DNA of 64,000 nucleotides. It comes from Afifellaceae bacterium (GTDB lineage: Bacteria > Pseudomonadota > Alphaproteobacteria > Rhizobiales > Afifellaceae). Of the stretch, positions 17,802 through 26,868 are shown piece after piece (the stretch's first letter is position 1; every line of letters begins with the position of its first letter). Location: positions 115,979 to 179,978 of the forward strand of contig JANQRH010000007.1 in NCBI GenBank assembly GCA_028284625.1, in the 5' to 3' direction. Made by a program: the position numbers and the translations under genes. Under the pieces are notes generated by a model. The model had not been told where the DNA came from, searched no databases, and worked only from the letters and a program-made list of their open reading frames with translations.

Positions 17802-18752
17802 ATGAAACCCAGACCTCTACTCGCCTTGGCAGTGTCGTTGACCATCGCCGCCGCAACTTCGCTAGCGGTCACGGCCGAGTCCCATTCGGCGCCGGAGAAG
17901 AACTACATGACGGTTTTGGGCCAGAAGATCGCCTATGTGGACGAAGGCGAGGGCCGGCCCGTTGTCTTTCTTCACGGCAACCCAACCTCATCTTATCTTT
18001 GGCGCAACATCATCCCGCATGTGTCGGATACCCATCGGGCAATTGCGCCGGATTTGATCGGCATGGGGGACAGTGACAAGCCGGTGCTTGAAAACACCTA
18101 TACTGACAGCGCGGCGTATATGTTCGCTTTTCTCGACGCGCTGGATTTGCAGGACGCGGTCCTTGTGATTCACGATTGGGGTTCGGGGCTAGGCTGGCAC
18201 TATGCGCGCACGCGTCCCGACCGAATTTCGGCAATTGCCTTCATGGAGGCAATGACGCCGCCCTTCATTCCCTATGAAAGCTACGACTCGCTAGGAGATT
18301 TTGCGGACTTTGTTCGCAGCGTAAATACGCCCGGCGTTGGCGAGGAAATGATCATGAACCAGAACATCCTGCTGGATCAATTCATGCGTCATGGTAGCCC
18401 AAACGGCCCCCTGCCCGACGCCGTGATGGCGGAGTACAACCGCTATTATCCGACAGCGGAAAGCCGAAAGATATTGCTGGACTGGCCGCGCGAGATTCCG
18501 ATTGCCGGAGAGCCGGTCGACGTTCACGAGGTGACGACAGCGAACAACGAGTGGCTTCTTGCAAGCGAATTGCCAAAGCTTCTGTTTCATGTCGATCCCG
18601 GCGCGATCATCCCAATGGCTCAAGCCGAACATCTGCAAGCGACTCTAAAGAACCTTGAAACGGTGTTTCTTGGTAAGGGCGGGCATTTCGTGCAGGAAGA
18701 TTACCCCGATGAGATCGGCACGGCATTGGTGGACTGGTTATCGCGGCTTTGA
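17802..18752 (+). CDS. Haloalkane dehalogenase with apparent export signal
   Basis: 316 residues; GGAGAG stands ahead of ATG 17802. Residues 1-25 form a signal peptide (MKPRPLLALAVSLTIAAATS, then LAVTAES). The alpha/beta-hydrolase core carries all positions known for subfamily II dehalogenases: Asn60 (HGNPTSS), nucleophile Asp125 with halide-binding Trp126 (HDWGSGLGWHYA), acid Glu149 (FMEAM) and His295 (GKGGHFVQED). The spacings Asn60-Asp125 (65) and Asp125-Glu149 (24) equal those of DhaA. It hydrolyses carbon-halogen bonds to alcohol plus halide, here probably in the periplasm. Control is likely by the divergent LysR. The sequence cannot tell the natural halogenated substrate. Confidence 0.9.
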   Translation: MKPRPLLALAVSLTIAAATSLAVTAESHSAPEKNYMTVLGQKIAYVDEGEGRPVVFLHGNPTSSYLWRNIIPHVSDTHRAIAPDLIGMGDSDKPVLENTYTDSAAYMFAFLDALDLQDAVLVIHDWGSGLGWHYARTRPDRISAIAFMEAMTPPFIPYESYDSLGDFADFVRSVNTPGVGEEMIMNQNILLDQFMRHGSPNGPLPDAVMAEYNRYYPTAESRKILLDWPREIPIAGEPVDVHEVTTANNEWLLASELPKLLFHVDPGAIIPMAQAEHLQATLKNLETVFLGKGGHFVQEDYPDEIGTALVDWLSRL

Positions 18753-18824
18753 TGCAATGACCTTCGACCACTGACTTAAATGCGCGCCGCTATGTCAAAC
18801 GCGGCGCACTTCCGGGCGGCGCCC

Positions 18825-18857
18825 TGTCCCACCGAGACCCAGTGGGACATTCTTCTC
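18825..18857 (+). terminator. Terminator-like hairpin after dehalogenase, repeat copy A
   Basis: TGTCCCAC (18825-18832) pairs with GTGGGACA (18842-18849) and is followed by TTCTTCTC. The hairpin and the following bases (CCGA) recur at 23316-23352 downstream of the TetR gene, so this looks like a mobile or conserved terminator element. The 284 bp between the dehalogenase and the cyclase gene hold nothing else I can support. Confidence 0.6.
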
Positions 18858-19036
18858 CCCGAAAGTATAGGAATTATTTGGTCTGCCTGGAAACGGTGAC
18901 ACCCTCATGACCGGCATTCAGGATGCGGCGGCCATCTTCATCCCAAACGCCGGTGCGCGTCTGCAGGAAGCTCAGGTGACCACCGACATAGATGCCACGC
19001 CAAACGGCTGCTCCGCAGCTTCGGGCGTATCTCCGT

Positions 19037-20794
19037 TCAGGAGAGACCCGCCTCGCGAAGCGCCGTAACCAGGCGCTCCAGCATCTCCGGGTTCTTGTAC
19101 GGCTGGCTCTTGGCATAGGCGGAGACGCGGAACCCGGGATCTCTGGCCGTGATTTCGTCTGCAACCCGTCGCGCCTGGTCCTGGTCGGCTGCTAGGGCGT
19201 AGTTGCTGCAGAGAATGAGCCGCGCGTCATTGTTCTTCGGATTGAGCCGGATGGATTCTTTCGCGGCCGGAACCGAGAGCTCGATGTTGCCGGAATCGCG
19301 ATAGGCGGCGGCAAGTATGTCAATCAGCCAGGCCGGGTACACCTTCTCCAGCTGAAGCGCCATCCTTGCGCTCTTGACCGCAGCCTCCGCATCGCCGGTG
19401 AAATTCAGGACCAGCCCCAGGAGGGCATGTGCCAGGGGGCAGCTGGTGCGAAGCTCCGTCCCCTGGGCGCAGGTTGCCAGCGCCTCATCATAGTGTCCGT
19501 CGAGAAGCTGCAAATGTCCGTATACGGCATGACCGATACCGTTATTGTCTTCATATTGCATTGCTTTCTTGGCCCAGGAAGCGGCCTGCTCCCACGATCG
19601 GGCGGAGGCGTCGGTCCAACCGAAGAAGGCATCCATCCAATGCGTCACTGAAATATAGCTTGGCCCCACCACGGTGTCCGGCTGAACCCGGTGAAGCTTC
19701 TCAAAATATTGCCGTGCGATGGCATTGTCGTCCTTGTTGAGCTCATAGAAGTGGCTGGCGCCGCGGTAGTAGCACTCAACGGACTCAGGATCGGTGAGTT
19801 TGCTGAACCAAATCCTGTCAATCTCGTTGGCCACGAGTTTGACGTTCAGCGAGGCGATGATCTCCCTGGTGATGTCGTCCTGCAACTGGAAGACGTCGGT
19901 GAGAACCCGGTCATATCGCTCCGCCAACACGACCTGGCCGGCGTCCATGTCGGTCAGCTGCACCGTGATCCGAATGCGGTCACCGGCCTGCTGCACGGCA
20001 CCTTCCAGGACATAGCGAACGCCCAGTTCGGCGCCGACCAAGTCGGCGCTCACATCCTTCTCACGACAATCGTTCAGCGCCGGCGCATGGACCAGGAACA
20101 GACCGGATAGCTGAACCAGCGTCGCCGAGATGCCAAATCGGATCCCATCGGCAATGTAATCTTTGTCGGGATCGGCTCCCAAGCTCTTGAAAGGAAGAAT
20201 CGCGATCGACGGCAGGTCCGGAGGGGCGAATTCCAGCGCCGACTGAGCATGCCCCTCAGCGGGCGTCTTTGAGAGTAGCCGGTCGCTCAGGACGCGGTAG
20301 GCGCGCACCGGTCCGTCAATGTTCTTGAGCGCCTGTGCGCCCATGAACTCGAAAGATTGAGAGATTTTGCCCGCGACCTGATCGTGGACCGTGCCGGTGA
20401 TGCAAATGCCGCCAATATCCGCCAGGCCTTCCATCCGGGACGCTATGTTGACCCCGTCACCGAAAATATCGTCGGCTTCGATGAGGATATCGCCCACATT
20501 GATGCCGATCCGATATCGAATCTGCCGCTCACCCGGAATGTCGTGGTTGCGCTTCTCCAGGGCGTCTTGCAGCTCGACCGCGAAGTTGACCGCGTCAACC
20601 GCACTGGCGAACTCCATCAGGATGCCGTCGCCCATCAGCTTGACAATGCGCCCCTTGTAGCGGTGCGCGAGGGGGTCGATGAATTCTTCGCGGCGGGCAT
20701 TGAGCGTGGATAATGTGCCCGCCTCGTCGACGCTCATAAGGCGGGAATATCCGACAACGTCGGCAGCAAGGATGGCGGCGAGACGACGTTCCAT
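19037..20794 (-). CDS. Class III adenylate cyclase with TPR-type C-terminus
   Basis: 585 residues from ATG 20794 (MERRLAAILAADVVGYSRLM), a start seen in many Rhizobiales cyclases; the frame opens at 20830. The catalytic domain has metal-binding Asp12 (ADVVGYS) and Asp56 (KLMGDGILMEF), then GINVGDILIEADDIFGDGVN and ASRMEGLADIGGI. After residue ~195 comes a domain with PSIAILPFKSLGADPDKDYI and VRYVLEGAVQQAGDRIRITV, as in the TolB-like region of these proteins. The last ~250 residues are helical TPR-like repeats. It would make cAMP in the cytoplasm; the signal sensed is unknown. Confidence 0.88.
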   Translation of the reverse strand: MERRLAAILAADVVGYSRLMSVDEAGTLSTLNARREEFIDPLAHRYKGRIVKLMGDGILMEFASAVDAVNFAVELQDALEKRNHDIPGERQIRYRIGINVGDILIEADDIFGDGVNIASRMEGLADIGGICITGTVHDQVAGKISQSFEFMGAQALKNIDGPVRAYRVLSDRLLSKTPAEGHAQSALEFAPPDLPSIAILPFKSLGADPDKDYIADGIRFGISATLVQLSGLFLVHAPALNDCREKDVSADLVGAELGVRYVLEGAVQQAGDRIRITVQLTDMDAGQVVLAERYDRVLTDVFQLQDDITREIIASLNVKLVANEIDRIWFSKLTDPESVECYYRGASHFYELNKDDNAIARQYFEKLHRVQPDTVVGPSYISVTHWMDAFFGWTDASARSWEQAASWAKKAMQYEDNNGIGHAVYGHLQLLDGHYDEALATCAQGTELRTSCPLAHALLGLVLNFTGDAEAAVKSARMALQLEKVYPAWLIDILAAAYRDSGNIELSVPAAKESIRLNPKNNDARLILCSNYALAADQDQARRVADEITARDPGFRVSAYAKSQPYKNPEMLERLVTALREAGLS

Positions 20795-21158
20795 GCGCGT
20801 TTCTCTGTCTGCGAAGGCTAGCGCAGCCACGCTCGCTTATCCACATCTGAATGCTCTTCATCAGCGTGGGCCGACGGCATGGCCGTTCATCTTTCGCCAC
20901 GCGTTATCAGCGAAAAACAGCCTGGAGACACAGACGCCGCGATCTCGGCGCTGGTGTGAGCAAGCCGTGGTGGTTCGAAAATGGTGCCCAGGGGCGGGCT
21001 GCTTCAACCAAATGAAGTCAATGAGTTAGCAAAAGGTGGGACAACCGGCTGTTCCCATAGCTTTCTCATGTTTTCTATCTGAGTGTCCCACCAGGCCCTT
21101 TTCAGCTGTGAAGCTTGAACTGGCTTTGAGGAACTCCGGAATGATGCTCGGTTGAAAC
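20795..21158. other. 364-bp gene-free stretch with tRNA-Phe 3' fragment and inverted repeat
   Basis: No coding region is supported here. Bases 20982-20997 (TGGTGCCCAGGGGCGG) are identical to the 3' end of tRNA-Phe at 23379-23394 and in the same orientation. At 21035-21043 GGTGGGACA and at 21084-21092 TGTCCCACC form an inverted repeat related to the hairpins at 18825 and 23316. This looks like a scar of integration or recombination. Confidence 0.65.
20982..20997 (-). repeat. Duplicated 3' end of tRNA-Phe, candidate attachment site
   Basis: Sixteen bases identical to the CCA end, acceptor strand and first T-stem bases of tRNA-Phe (23379-23394), same orientation, 2.4 kb away on the 3' side of the tRNA. 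That is where the far att site of a tRNA-targeted element would lie. No integrase gene is seen between the copies. Confidence 0.6.
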
Positions 21159-21656
21159 TCAACCCTGGTGCAGTTTGAGCACACGGTCTCGGAGCGCTTC
21201 GCCAGCTTGGCGATAGGCCGGTTCCACCCAGTCGGAATCCCAAAACCAGACCCAGAAACCTCGGTCCACTTCGTGCTGGATCACTTTTGTGCCGCCTTCG
21301 ATCGGCTCCAGCAGCCAATGATGATCGAAAGTGATGAACCCACGAACACCGCCGAACTGGTTCAACTCGCGACCGGGGGAGAAAGTGACAATTTGCGATG
21401 TGATGACGACTGCAGGTTTGCCTGGCTCTTTGACCGTGGTCTTGACCGTCGCACCTTCGCGGAATTCCCCCGCGACATTTGAGAACACCGGATTCCATTC
21501 GGCGTAGGCCCTAGCGTCGGTCAGCACAGCCCATATCGCTGCCGGCGGCGCCGGGATGTCGATCTCGACATGAAAGGTCTTTTTGCCGGTGAGCGTCAGA
21601 GCCACGACGATCAGGATGATGGGTGCAACGCCCCATTTGACGACTGCCCAGACCAT
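21159..21656 (-). CDS. SRPBCC (START-like) family protein with N-terminal membrane anchor
   Basis: 165 residues. Residues 1-24 are a hydrophobic anchor or signal (VKWGVAPIILIVVALTLTG). The SRPBCC fold follows: FHVEIDIPAPPAAIWAVLTD, AYAEWNPVFSNVAGEF and FDHHWLLEPIEGGTKVIQHE are typical. Such proteins bind hydrophobic ligands. Its ATG (21654-21656) directly abuts the stop of the upstream hydrolase gene, so the two form an operon under the divergent TetR regulator. Confidence 0.82.
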   Translation of the reverse strand: MVWAVVKWGVAPIILIVVALTLTGKKTFHVEIDIPAPPAAIWAVLTDARAYAEWNPVFSNVAGEFREGATVKTTVKEPGKPAVVITSQIVTFSPGRELNQFGGVRGFITFDHHWLLEPIEGGTKVIQHEVDRGFWVWFWDSDWVEPAYRQAGEALRDRVLKLHQG

Positions 21657-22547
21657 CTAGAAAACATTCCCGGTCATGTGCTGATCAAACCACTCTCGCA
21701 CGTCGGCCGGATGAGTACCGACCCAGTCGTAAGCGGCGAACCGGCTCTTCTCGAGATCGAGCAGCTTGAGTTCTTTCTCGACAGTCAGAGCTTCGCAATA
21801 GCTCTTGACCATCTCCATTTGGGTCCACGGGTCGTTCTTGTTCTGAACGACCATGGTGGGCACGTTGATCGCTGGCGCATGGTCGATGAAGTTCGGTCCA
21901 GCCAGGTCGAATCCGAGGCGTTCCTCTGTCACCCTCGCCCCCTGGTTGGCCAGGAATTTGGGCATGCCGAGCGCATCGATGAAGCAGCTGTAGAGCAGCG
22001 GCTGAACGGCCACCAAGGCCTTCACGTTCGCGCGTTTGGTCATGCCGTCATCGAGGCCATAGGCATAGGTTGTGGCAGCTGCACCCATGCAGATGGACAG
22101 AAGGCCGATCGAGGCATTGGCGAATTCGGACCGGCCGGCGATGAAGTCGACCGCGCCGAGCACGTCCTTTGCTTCCTCCAGTCCCCAACTCACCCACGGC
22201 TTGGGACCGAGATCGCTTTCGCCGTGGCCGCGGAAGTCATACATCAGGACGGAATAGCCGTTGTCGGCGAAGTGCTTTGCCTGGCGCAGGAACCTGATGT
22301 CCTTCTTCCACGGCTTGATCATGCCCTTGCCTTCGGGCGACCACCCACCGCGATTGCACTGCACGCCGAAATGGCTCTCGACGATCACCTTGTCGGTTCC
22401 GCCCTTGATCAGCCAGCCGCGCAGAATGGTGCCGTCGGTTGCCGTGAACTCTACGTTCTCAAAATCCAGTCGGTACGCCTCGGGACTGTCGAACAGTGGC
22501 GATTGGTATGGCTTGACCATCATGTTTGAGATCACGCGGCCGAACAT
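21657..22547 (-). CDS. Alpha/beta hydrolase with a Cys at the nucleophile elbow
   Basis: 296 residues; GGGAGA precedes the ATG. The fold is shown by YSVLMYDFRGHGESDLG (strand-turn after the oxyanion region), the elbow LLSICMGAAAT around residue 153, the acid in VVQNKNDPWTQ, and a candidate His in WVGTHPADVREW. The elbow normally reads G-x-S-x-G; here it is S-I-C-M-G, so Cys153 would be the nucleophile, as in dienelactone hydrolases. The substrate is unknown. It is the first gene of a two-gene unit with the SRPBCC protein, divergent from tetR. Confidence 0.82.
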   Translation of the reverse strand: MFGRVISNMMVKPYQSPLFDSPEAYRLDFENVEFTATDGTILRGWLIKGGTDKVIVESHFGVQCNRGGWSPEGKGMIKPWKKDIRFLRQAKHFADNGYSVLMYDFRGHGESDLGPKPWVSWGLEEAKDVLGAVDFIAGRSEFANASIGLLSICMGAAATTYAYGLDDGMTKRANVKALVAVQPLLYSCFIDALGMPKFLANQGARVTEERLGFDLAGPNFIDHAPAINVPTMVVQNKNDPWTQMEMVKSYCEALTVEKELKLLDLEKSRFAAYDWVGTHPADVREWFDQHMTGNVF

Positions 22548-22591
22548 CCAGCTTCTCCCTTTTTCCCAGCCGGCGATGCTTGCTTTCTGCC

Positions 22592-22618
22592 GTTTACGAG
22601 TTTATGAAAATCGTAAAC
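22592..22618. promoter_or_regulatory. Inverted repeat between hydrolase and tetR, candidate TetR operator
   Basis: GTTTACGA (22592-22599) and TCGTAAAC (22611-22618) are perfect inverted arms separated by 11 bases, in the 111-bp space between two divergent genes. Spacing and AT-rich nature fit TetR-family operators. Confidence 0.6.
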
Positions 22619-22658
22619 CCGTTACTTAACGAAAATACGAAAACCGTCAAGTCGCAAA

Positions 22659-23222
22659 ATGACCGAAAGCGAAGAAAGATATGCAGCGGCTGCCTTGACG
22701 GTGTTCAAGCGCTTTGGCGTGCGCAAAGCGACAATGGAGGAGATCGCGCTGGAAGCTGGCGTCTCCAAGCCGACGCTTTACGCCACATTCCGCAACAAGG
22801 ATCAGGCGCTGGCGGCCACCATACGTCTGGCCAAGCAAGCCGCCGTAGAGTCAGTCCGTGCCTCGTGGGAAGACACTGCTTCGCTCGACAAGAAACTCGA
22901 TTTCCTCTTCCAGCGCCTCGTGGTCGCTGGATATGACATGCTCCACAACTCTCCGGATGCGGATGCGTTTGAAAACGCGATCGGTGACGCCAGCGGCCAG
23001 GCGATTGATGACACCCGAAGATTGGAAGCGACAATGTTGGCGGAGGTGTTTGCAGAATACCCGGCGATTGCCGAGCAAGGCACCACTTCCAAGGACTACG
23101 CCAGGTTCGTCGTTACAGCGGCAATGCAGGCCAAGCGGCAAAGCAAATCGCGCAAGGACTTGCTTGTCTTTCTTGCGGCTCTGAAGATGTCAGTTCTAGC
23201 TGTTGCCGGTGAAGCCACCTAA
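22659..23222 (+). CDS. TetR/AcrR-family transcriptional regulator
   Basis: 187 residues. The N-terminal helix-turn-helix is clear: VFKRFGVRKATMEEIALEAG then VSKPTLYATFRNKDQALAAT. The C-terminal ligand domain is not informative. There is no strong ribosome-binding site before ATG 22659. It is divergent from the hydrolase-SRPBCC operon, with an inverted repeat between them, which makes that operon the likely target. Confidence 0.9.
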   Translation: MTESEERYAAAALTVFKRFGVRKATMEEIALEAGVSKPTLYATFRNKDQALAATIRLAKQAAVESVRASWEDTASLDKKLDFLFQRLVVAGYDMLHNSPDADAFENAIGDASGQAIDDTRRLEATMLAEVFAEYPAIAEQGTTSKDYARFVVTAAMQAKRQSKSRKDLLVFLAALKMSVLAVAGEAT

Positions 23223-23315
23223 CGCAGATCCTATCCCCATTGGCCGGACGAGGGGTGCGATTCCGGGGCCGAAGACCACTCTTCAAGAATTTCACAGGCT
23301 TACGCGGCGGCGCAG

Positions 23316-23352
23316 TGTCCCACCTTCGCCCGGTGGGACATTCTTCTCGCCG
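23316..23352 (+). terminator. Terminator-like hairpin after tetR, repeat copy B
   Basis: TGTCCCACC (23316-23324), a 7-base loop, and GGTGGGACA (23332-23340) form a 9-bp perfect stem followed by TTCTTCTC. The same stem and tail occur at 18825-18857 after another plus-strand gene. Confidence 0.65.
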
Positions 23353-23378
23353 AGAGGATAAGAACTATAATAGGAATG

Positions 23379-23454
<76 letters not shown>

Positions 23455-23504
23455 TGTCTTCCCCGGACGCTGGACAAAGGGCAGCCCCGACAAAGCGCGC
23501 GGTT

Positions 23505-23534
23505 TATATAAGCTCGCCGCGGACCTGTCCACAA
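23505..23534 (-). promoter_or_regulatory. Predicted promoter of tRNA-Phe
   Basis: On the minus strand TTGTGG (23534-23529) and TATATA (23510-23505) are separated by 18 bases, about 50 bp upstream of the tRNA. The remaining part of the 332-bp space 23455-23786 shows nothing else. Confidence 0.5.
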
Positions 23535-23786
23535 GAAGCCGCGCCCGGTCGGCCGCCGCGCCGCCGTCGCGCCCGAAAAACCGGGCTTCCCGGCGTTCAC
23601 GATGCCATGTGTTGCTCCCGGGGCGACTATGCGGCTATCGTGTCGCCCACCGCGAAAATGCGGGTGTCGCGCCCAGGCAAGACACACAGCGGCGGCCCGC
23701 ACCTCTGGGCGGGAGAGCGCAAAGGCGCGACGTTCAATCATATGCCGGCCGGCCCGGGCATGGCGGCGGCGCAAAAGCATACGGGG

Positions 23787-24311
23787 ATGGTCATGGCGAA
23801 GCTCTGGAATGCGCATTTTTTCGCAGCGCCCGTCGCCGCATGTGTCGCGGTCGTCGTCCTGCTTGCAGCCCCCGCCGCATCCGCCGCCGGGCTTTTTTCG
23901 CAGATGGACGGCGATTGGCGCGGCAAGGGGTCGGTCATCTATTCCGGCGGTCAGAGCGAGGGCATGACCTGCAAGGCCACCTACGACGTGACCGACGATG
24001 GCAACAAGATCAAACAGGACCTGACCTGCGCTTTCGCCAGCGGTGGCGCGCCGCTGAAGATCAGCAGCGACATCACCTATCGGGTCGCCGCCGGCGTCAT
24101 CAACGGCTATTGGCGGGAAGGCAGCTACGGTCTCAGCGGTTCGCTCATCGGCCGCGCCAGCCGCAACAAGATCACCGCTCAGGTGAGCACCACGTCGGCC
24201 AATCTGTCGGTCTCAGTCGAGGTGATCACCCAGGGCGGCCAGCAGACGGTGACGCTGCGCCCGACCGGGCTCGACGTGCAGGAAGTCCGCGTCAATCTTT
24301 CCAAGCGCTAG
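23787..24311 (+). CDS. Hypothetical exported protein
   Basis: 174 residues from ATG 23787 (or 172 from ATG 23793, preceded by GGGG). A signal peptide is clear (HFFAAPVAACVAVVVLLAAP, ending ASAAG). The mature domain, GDWRGKGSVIYSGGQSEGM then a beta-rich stretch with two Cys, resembles small lipocalin-like or beta-barrel secreted proteins of Rhizobiales, but I cannot name the family with confidence. The open frame extends upstream through the tRNA-Phe gene, which is an artefact. Confidence 0.7.
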   Translation: MVMAKLWNAHFFAAPVAACVAVVVLLAAPAASAAGLFSQMDGDWRGKGSVIYSGGQSEGMTCKATYDVTDDGNKIKQDLTCAFASGGAPLKISSDITYRVAAGVINGYWREGSYGLSGSLIGRASRNKITAQVSTTSANLSVSVEVITQGGQQTVTLRPTGLDVQEVRVNLSKR

Positions 24312-24378
24312 GCGTTCCGTCTCTTCCGACCGCCTGCTGACGTCTCTTAGTGGAGCCGCCCGCCTTCGCGCCTGCTCA

Positions 24379-26760
24379 TTACTCCGCCGCCTGCGGTGAA
24401 GCCTTGCCCGTTCGCTTTCGCGCGAGCCGGTAGAGGAACATCGCCGTCGGCCTGAGAATCAGAAGGTCGGCCACCAGTGCTGCGATCATGGCGAAGGCGG
24501 CAAGCCACCCGAAGAGCCTCAGCGACGGCAGGTCTGAGAGCACCGTCACCGCCAACCCGCACGCCAGCACGACGGATGTAAGGATCAACGCCGGCCCGAC
24601 GAGCACGGTCGCGCGCTCCACCCCGATTCCCGGGTCGGCGTCCGGCTGATCCTCCAGCCTGAGGCGGTTGAGGAAGTGAATGGTCGCGCTGAGCCCGAGC
24701 CCAAACGAGACGACAAGCGCCACCACGCTGGCAAATTGCAGGCCTTCGCCCATGAGCCACAGCACCGTACCCGACATCACGACAGGAAAGATGCCCGGCA
24801 TGATGGCCGCCAGCATGACGATGAAGGAACGGAAGGCGAGGCCGATAAAGGCGGAGACGAAGATGATCTCCACGGTCAGCGCCTGGTTCAGCTTGCCGAT
24901 CATGCTGGCGCTATTGCGCGCGGCGATGGCGGAAAGCCCTGTGACGGAAATGGTGAAGCCAGGATGCGCCTCGCGCACGGAATTGAGCGCCACGTCAAGC
25001 TCCTCAATCACCGGCAGGAGCTCGCTAGCGTCGACATCGGGTATGCGGCCGGACACGATCACGGCGTCCTGCTCGGCGGAGACGAAGCGGCGCGTCAGAT
25101 GCTCCGGCAGGAAATCGACATATTGCTTCAGCACCGCAATGTCGGTGATGCCCATCTTCTCGCGCAGCCAGCGGCGCAGCGTCTCCGGCGACCACACATT
25201 GCCGACGCCCGCCTGCTCCTCTACAACGCTGTGGACGGCGCCGACGAGGTCGAGCGTCGCGTTGTTATAGAGCTCCGTCCCGGCAGGAAATTCGATAAGG
25301 ATATCAATGGGATTGGCGCCGGTGAGCTTGGCGTCGAGCCGGCTGCTCGCCTCCACCGCCTGCTCGCGGTCTGGCACCTGATCGGCCAGCCGATAACGCG
25401 GCTCAAGCGTTGCGTAGATCACCGTCAGGCCGCCCACCAAGAGCACGCTGAGAAGCGTGTAGAGGCCCGGCCGGGTCACCATCATCCGCGCGATCCAGCC
25501 GCAGAAGCGGCGCAAGAGGTTCACGCCGGTGTCCGACACGCGCACCTTTGCCGCGAAGTTCTTTTCGTTGCGGATCAGAAGCACGCCAAGCAGCGGCACC
25601 AGCATCAATACGCCGAGCAAGGCGATGATTGTCGCCGTCAATCCCGCCTCGCCGAACGTGCGGATGAGGTCGGAGTTTGAGAATTGCAGCGCAATGAAGG
25701 AGAGCCCCGCCGTGCAATGCGTCAGCACGCAAGCCGGTCCGACAACCAAGACGGCGTTGCGAAATGCCTCGTATTTGCTTTCGCCCGCGATCAGTCGGTC
25801 GCGCGCCGCAAATGTCAGCTGCATGGAATCGGCGAAGCTGATCACCATTATGAGCGGCGTCATCACGTTGAGGAACATGTTGAGCTGGAAGCCGAACCAG
25901 CCGAGCGCGCCGAGCGCCAGGAGGATGGCGATCAGCGGCGGCGCCGCCGCGATAATCATGAAGGAGATGCGGCGGAAGAAGATGATGGCGATCAGGCAGC
26001 CGGCGGCGAAGCCGAAGGCGTTGTAGATCAGCCGATCGCGCTCCACGGCGTTGCGAATCTCAAGCTGCATGATCGGCACGCCGGCAAGCTGTGCCGAGAC
26101 GCCCGTGCCGCCGAGATTGAAAGCGATGGTCTCATGGATCTCCGCCACCACATCATTGAGCTGCGGTGTGCCGACAATGGCCGGCTCAAGCGCCAGCACC
26201 ACCAGCGAGAGCTCGCCGTCCTCCGACAGGAGCTTGCCGCGCAGAATCTCATTAGCCAGCACGTTCTCAATCAGCGCATCGTACTCCTCGCCCTCCGGCA
26301 GATGCTCGGGGAAGAGCGGGCCGGGGATGCGCCCCGATTCCGGCGGCGTGCGCGCGGAGAACATGGAGATGATGCCGCGCGGCCCGTCGATGAGCTGCAG
26401 ATCGGTGACCAGATCGCGCAAGCCCGCGATCGTCTCGCGCGCCATGAGGCGCTCGCCTTCCACCACGATGAGCACGTCAAACTCGCTGGAGGGGAAGCGC
26501 TTGGTGACTTCTTCGAACTGGCGGAACTCTTCCGTGTCGGACCGGAAGAGCTGACTCAGCGAATCATCGACCTCAATGCGCGCCACGCCGAAGGCTGCGG
26601 CGATGGCCATGGCGACAAGGATGAGAAAACTCAGCAGTGGCGCCTGCAGCGAGATCAGTCCGATGCGCTCAATGCCGAAAGCCAGATCATGCAATTTACG
26701 GGGCGGGCGCGCAGATTGCGCGCCCGATGCGCCGATCTCATTGTCGCCCGACACGAACAC
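24379..26760 (-). CDS. RND/MMPL-superfamily exporter
   Basis: 793 residues in two similar halves, each with one N-terminal membrane helix, a large periplasmic loop and a cluster of about five helices: 12 segments in all. Marks include LSFLILVAMAIAAAFGVARI followed by DDSLSQLFRSDTEEF at the N-terminus, and the membrane motifs MTPLIMVISFADSMQL in half one and VVALVVSFGLGLSATIHFL in half two, where the Asp and other polar residues would carry protons. Relatives export lipids or hopanoids (HpnN type), but the substrate here cannot be assigned. The gene is single and faces minus. Confidence 0.86.
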   Translation of the reverse strand: MFVSGDNEIGASGAQSARPPRKLHDLAFGIERIGLISLQAPLLSFLILVAMAIAAAFGVARIEVDDSLSQLFRSDTEEFRQFEEVTKRFPSSEFDVLIVVEGERLMARETIAGLRDLVTDLQLIDGPRGIISMFSARTPPESGRIPGPLFPEHLPEGEEYDALIENVLANEILRGKLLSEDGELSLVVLALEPAIVGTPQLNDVVAEIHETIAFNLGGTGVSAQLAGVPIMQLEIRNAVERDRLIYNAFGFAAGCLIAIIFFRRISFMIIAAAPPLIAILLALGALGWFGFQLNMFLNVMTPLIMVISFADSMQLTFAARDRLIAGESKYEAFRNAVLVVGPACVLTHCTAGLSFIALQFSNSDLIRTFGEAGLTATIIALLGVLMLVPLLGVLLIRNEKNFAAKVRVSDTGVNLLRRFCGWIARMMVTRPGLYTLLSVLLVGGLTVIYATLEPRYRLADQVPDREQAVEASSRLDAKLTGANPIDILIEFPAGTELYNNATLDLVGAVHSVVEEQAGVGNVWSPETLRRWLREKMGITDIAVLKQYVDFLPEHLTRRFVSAEQDAVIVSGRIPDVDASELLPVIEELDVALNSVREAHPGFTISVTGLSAIAARNSASMIGKLNQALTVEIIFVSAFIGLAFRSFIVMLAAIMPGIFPVVMSGTVLWLMGEGLQFASVVALVVSFGLGLSATIHFLNRLRLEDQPDADPGIGVERATVLVGPALILTSVVLACGLAVTVLSDLPSLRLFGWLAAFAMIAALVADLLILRPTAMFLYRLARKRTGKASPQAAE

Positions 26761-26868
26761 CCCCGAAACAGGTCCGATCGCGGCAAGAAAGACCGTATTT
26801 TGCGCCGGCCGTCAAACGCCGCAGCAAAGTCATGCACGCCTGGCTCGGTGCGGCATTTGACCTCGGCG

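Noticed and set aside
18874..19164. 96-residue minus-strand frame between dehalogenase and cyclase
   Set aside because: Overlaps the cyclase end in another frame and spans a repeat; only the last ~40 residues look protein-like, which is not enough for a gene.
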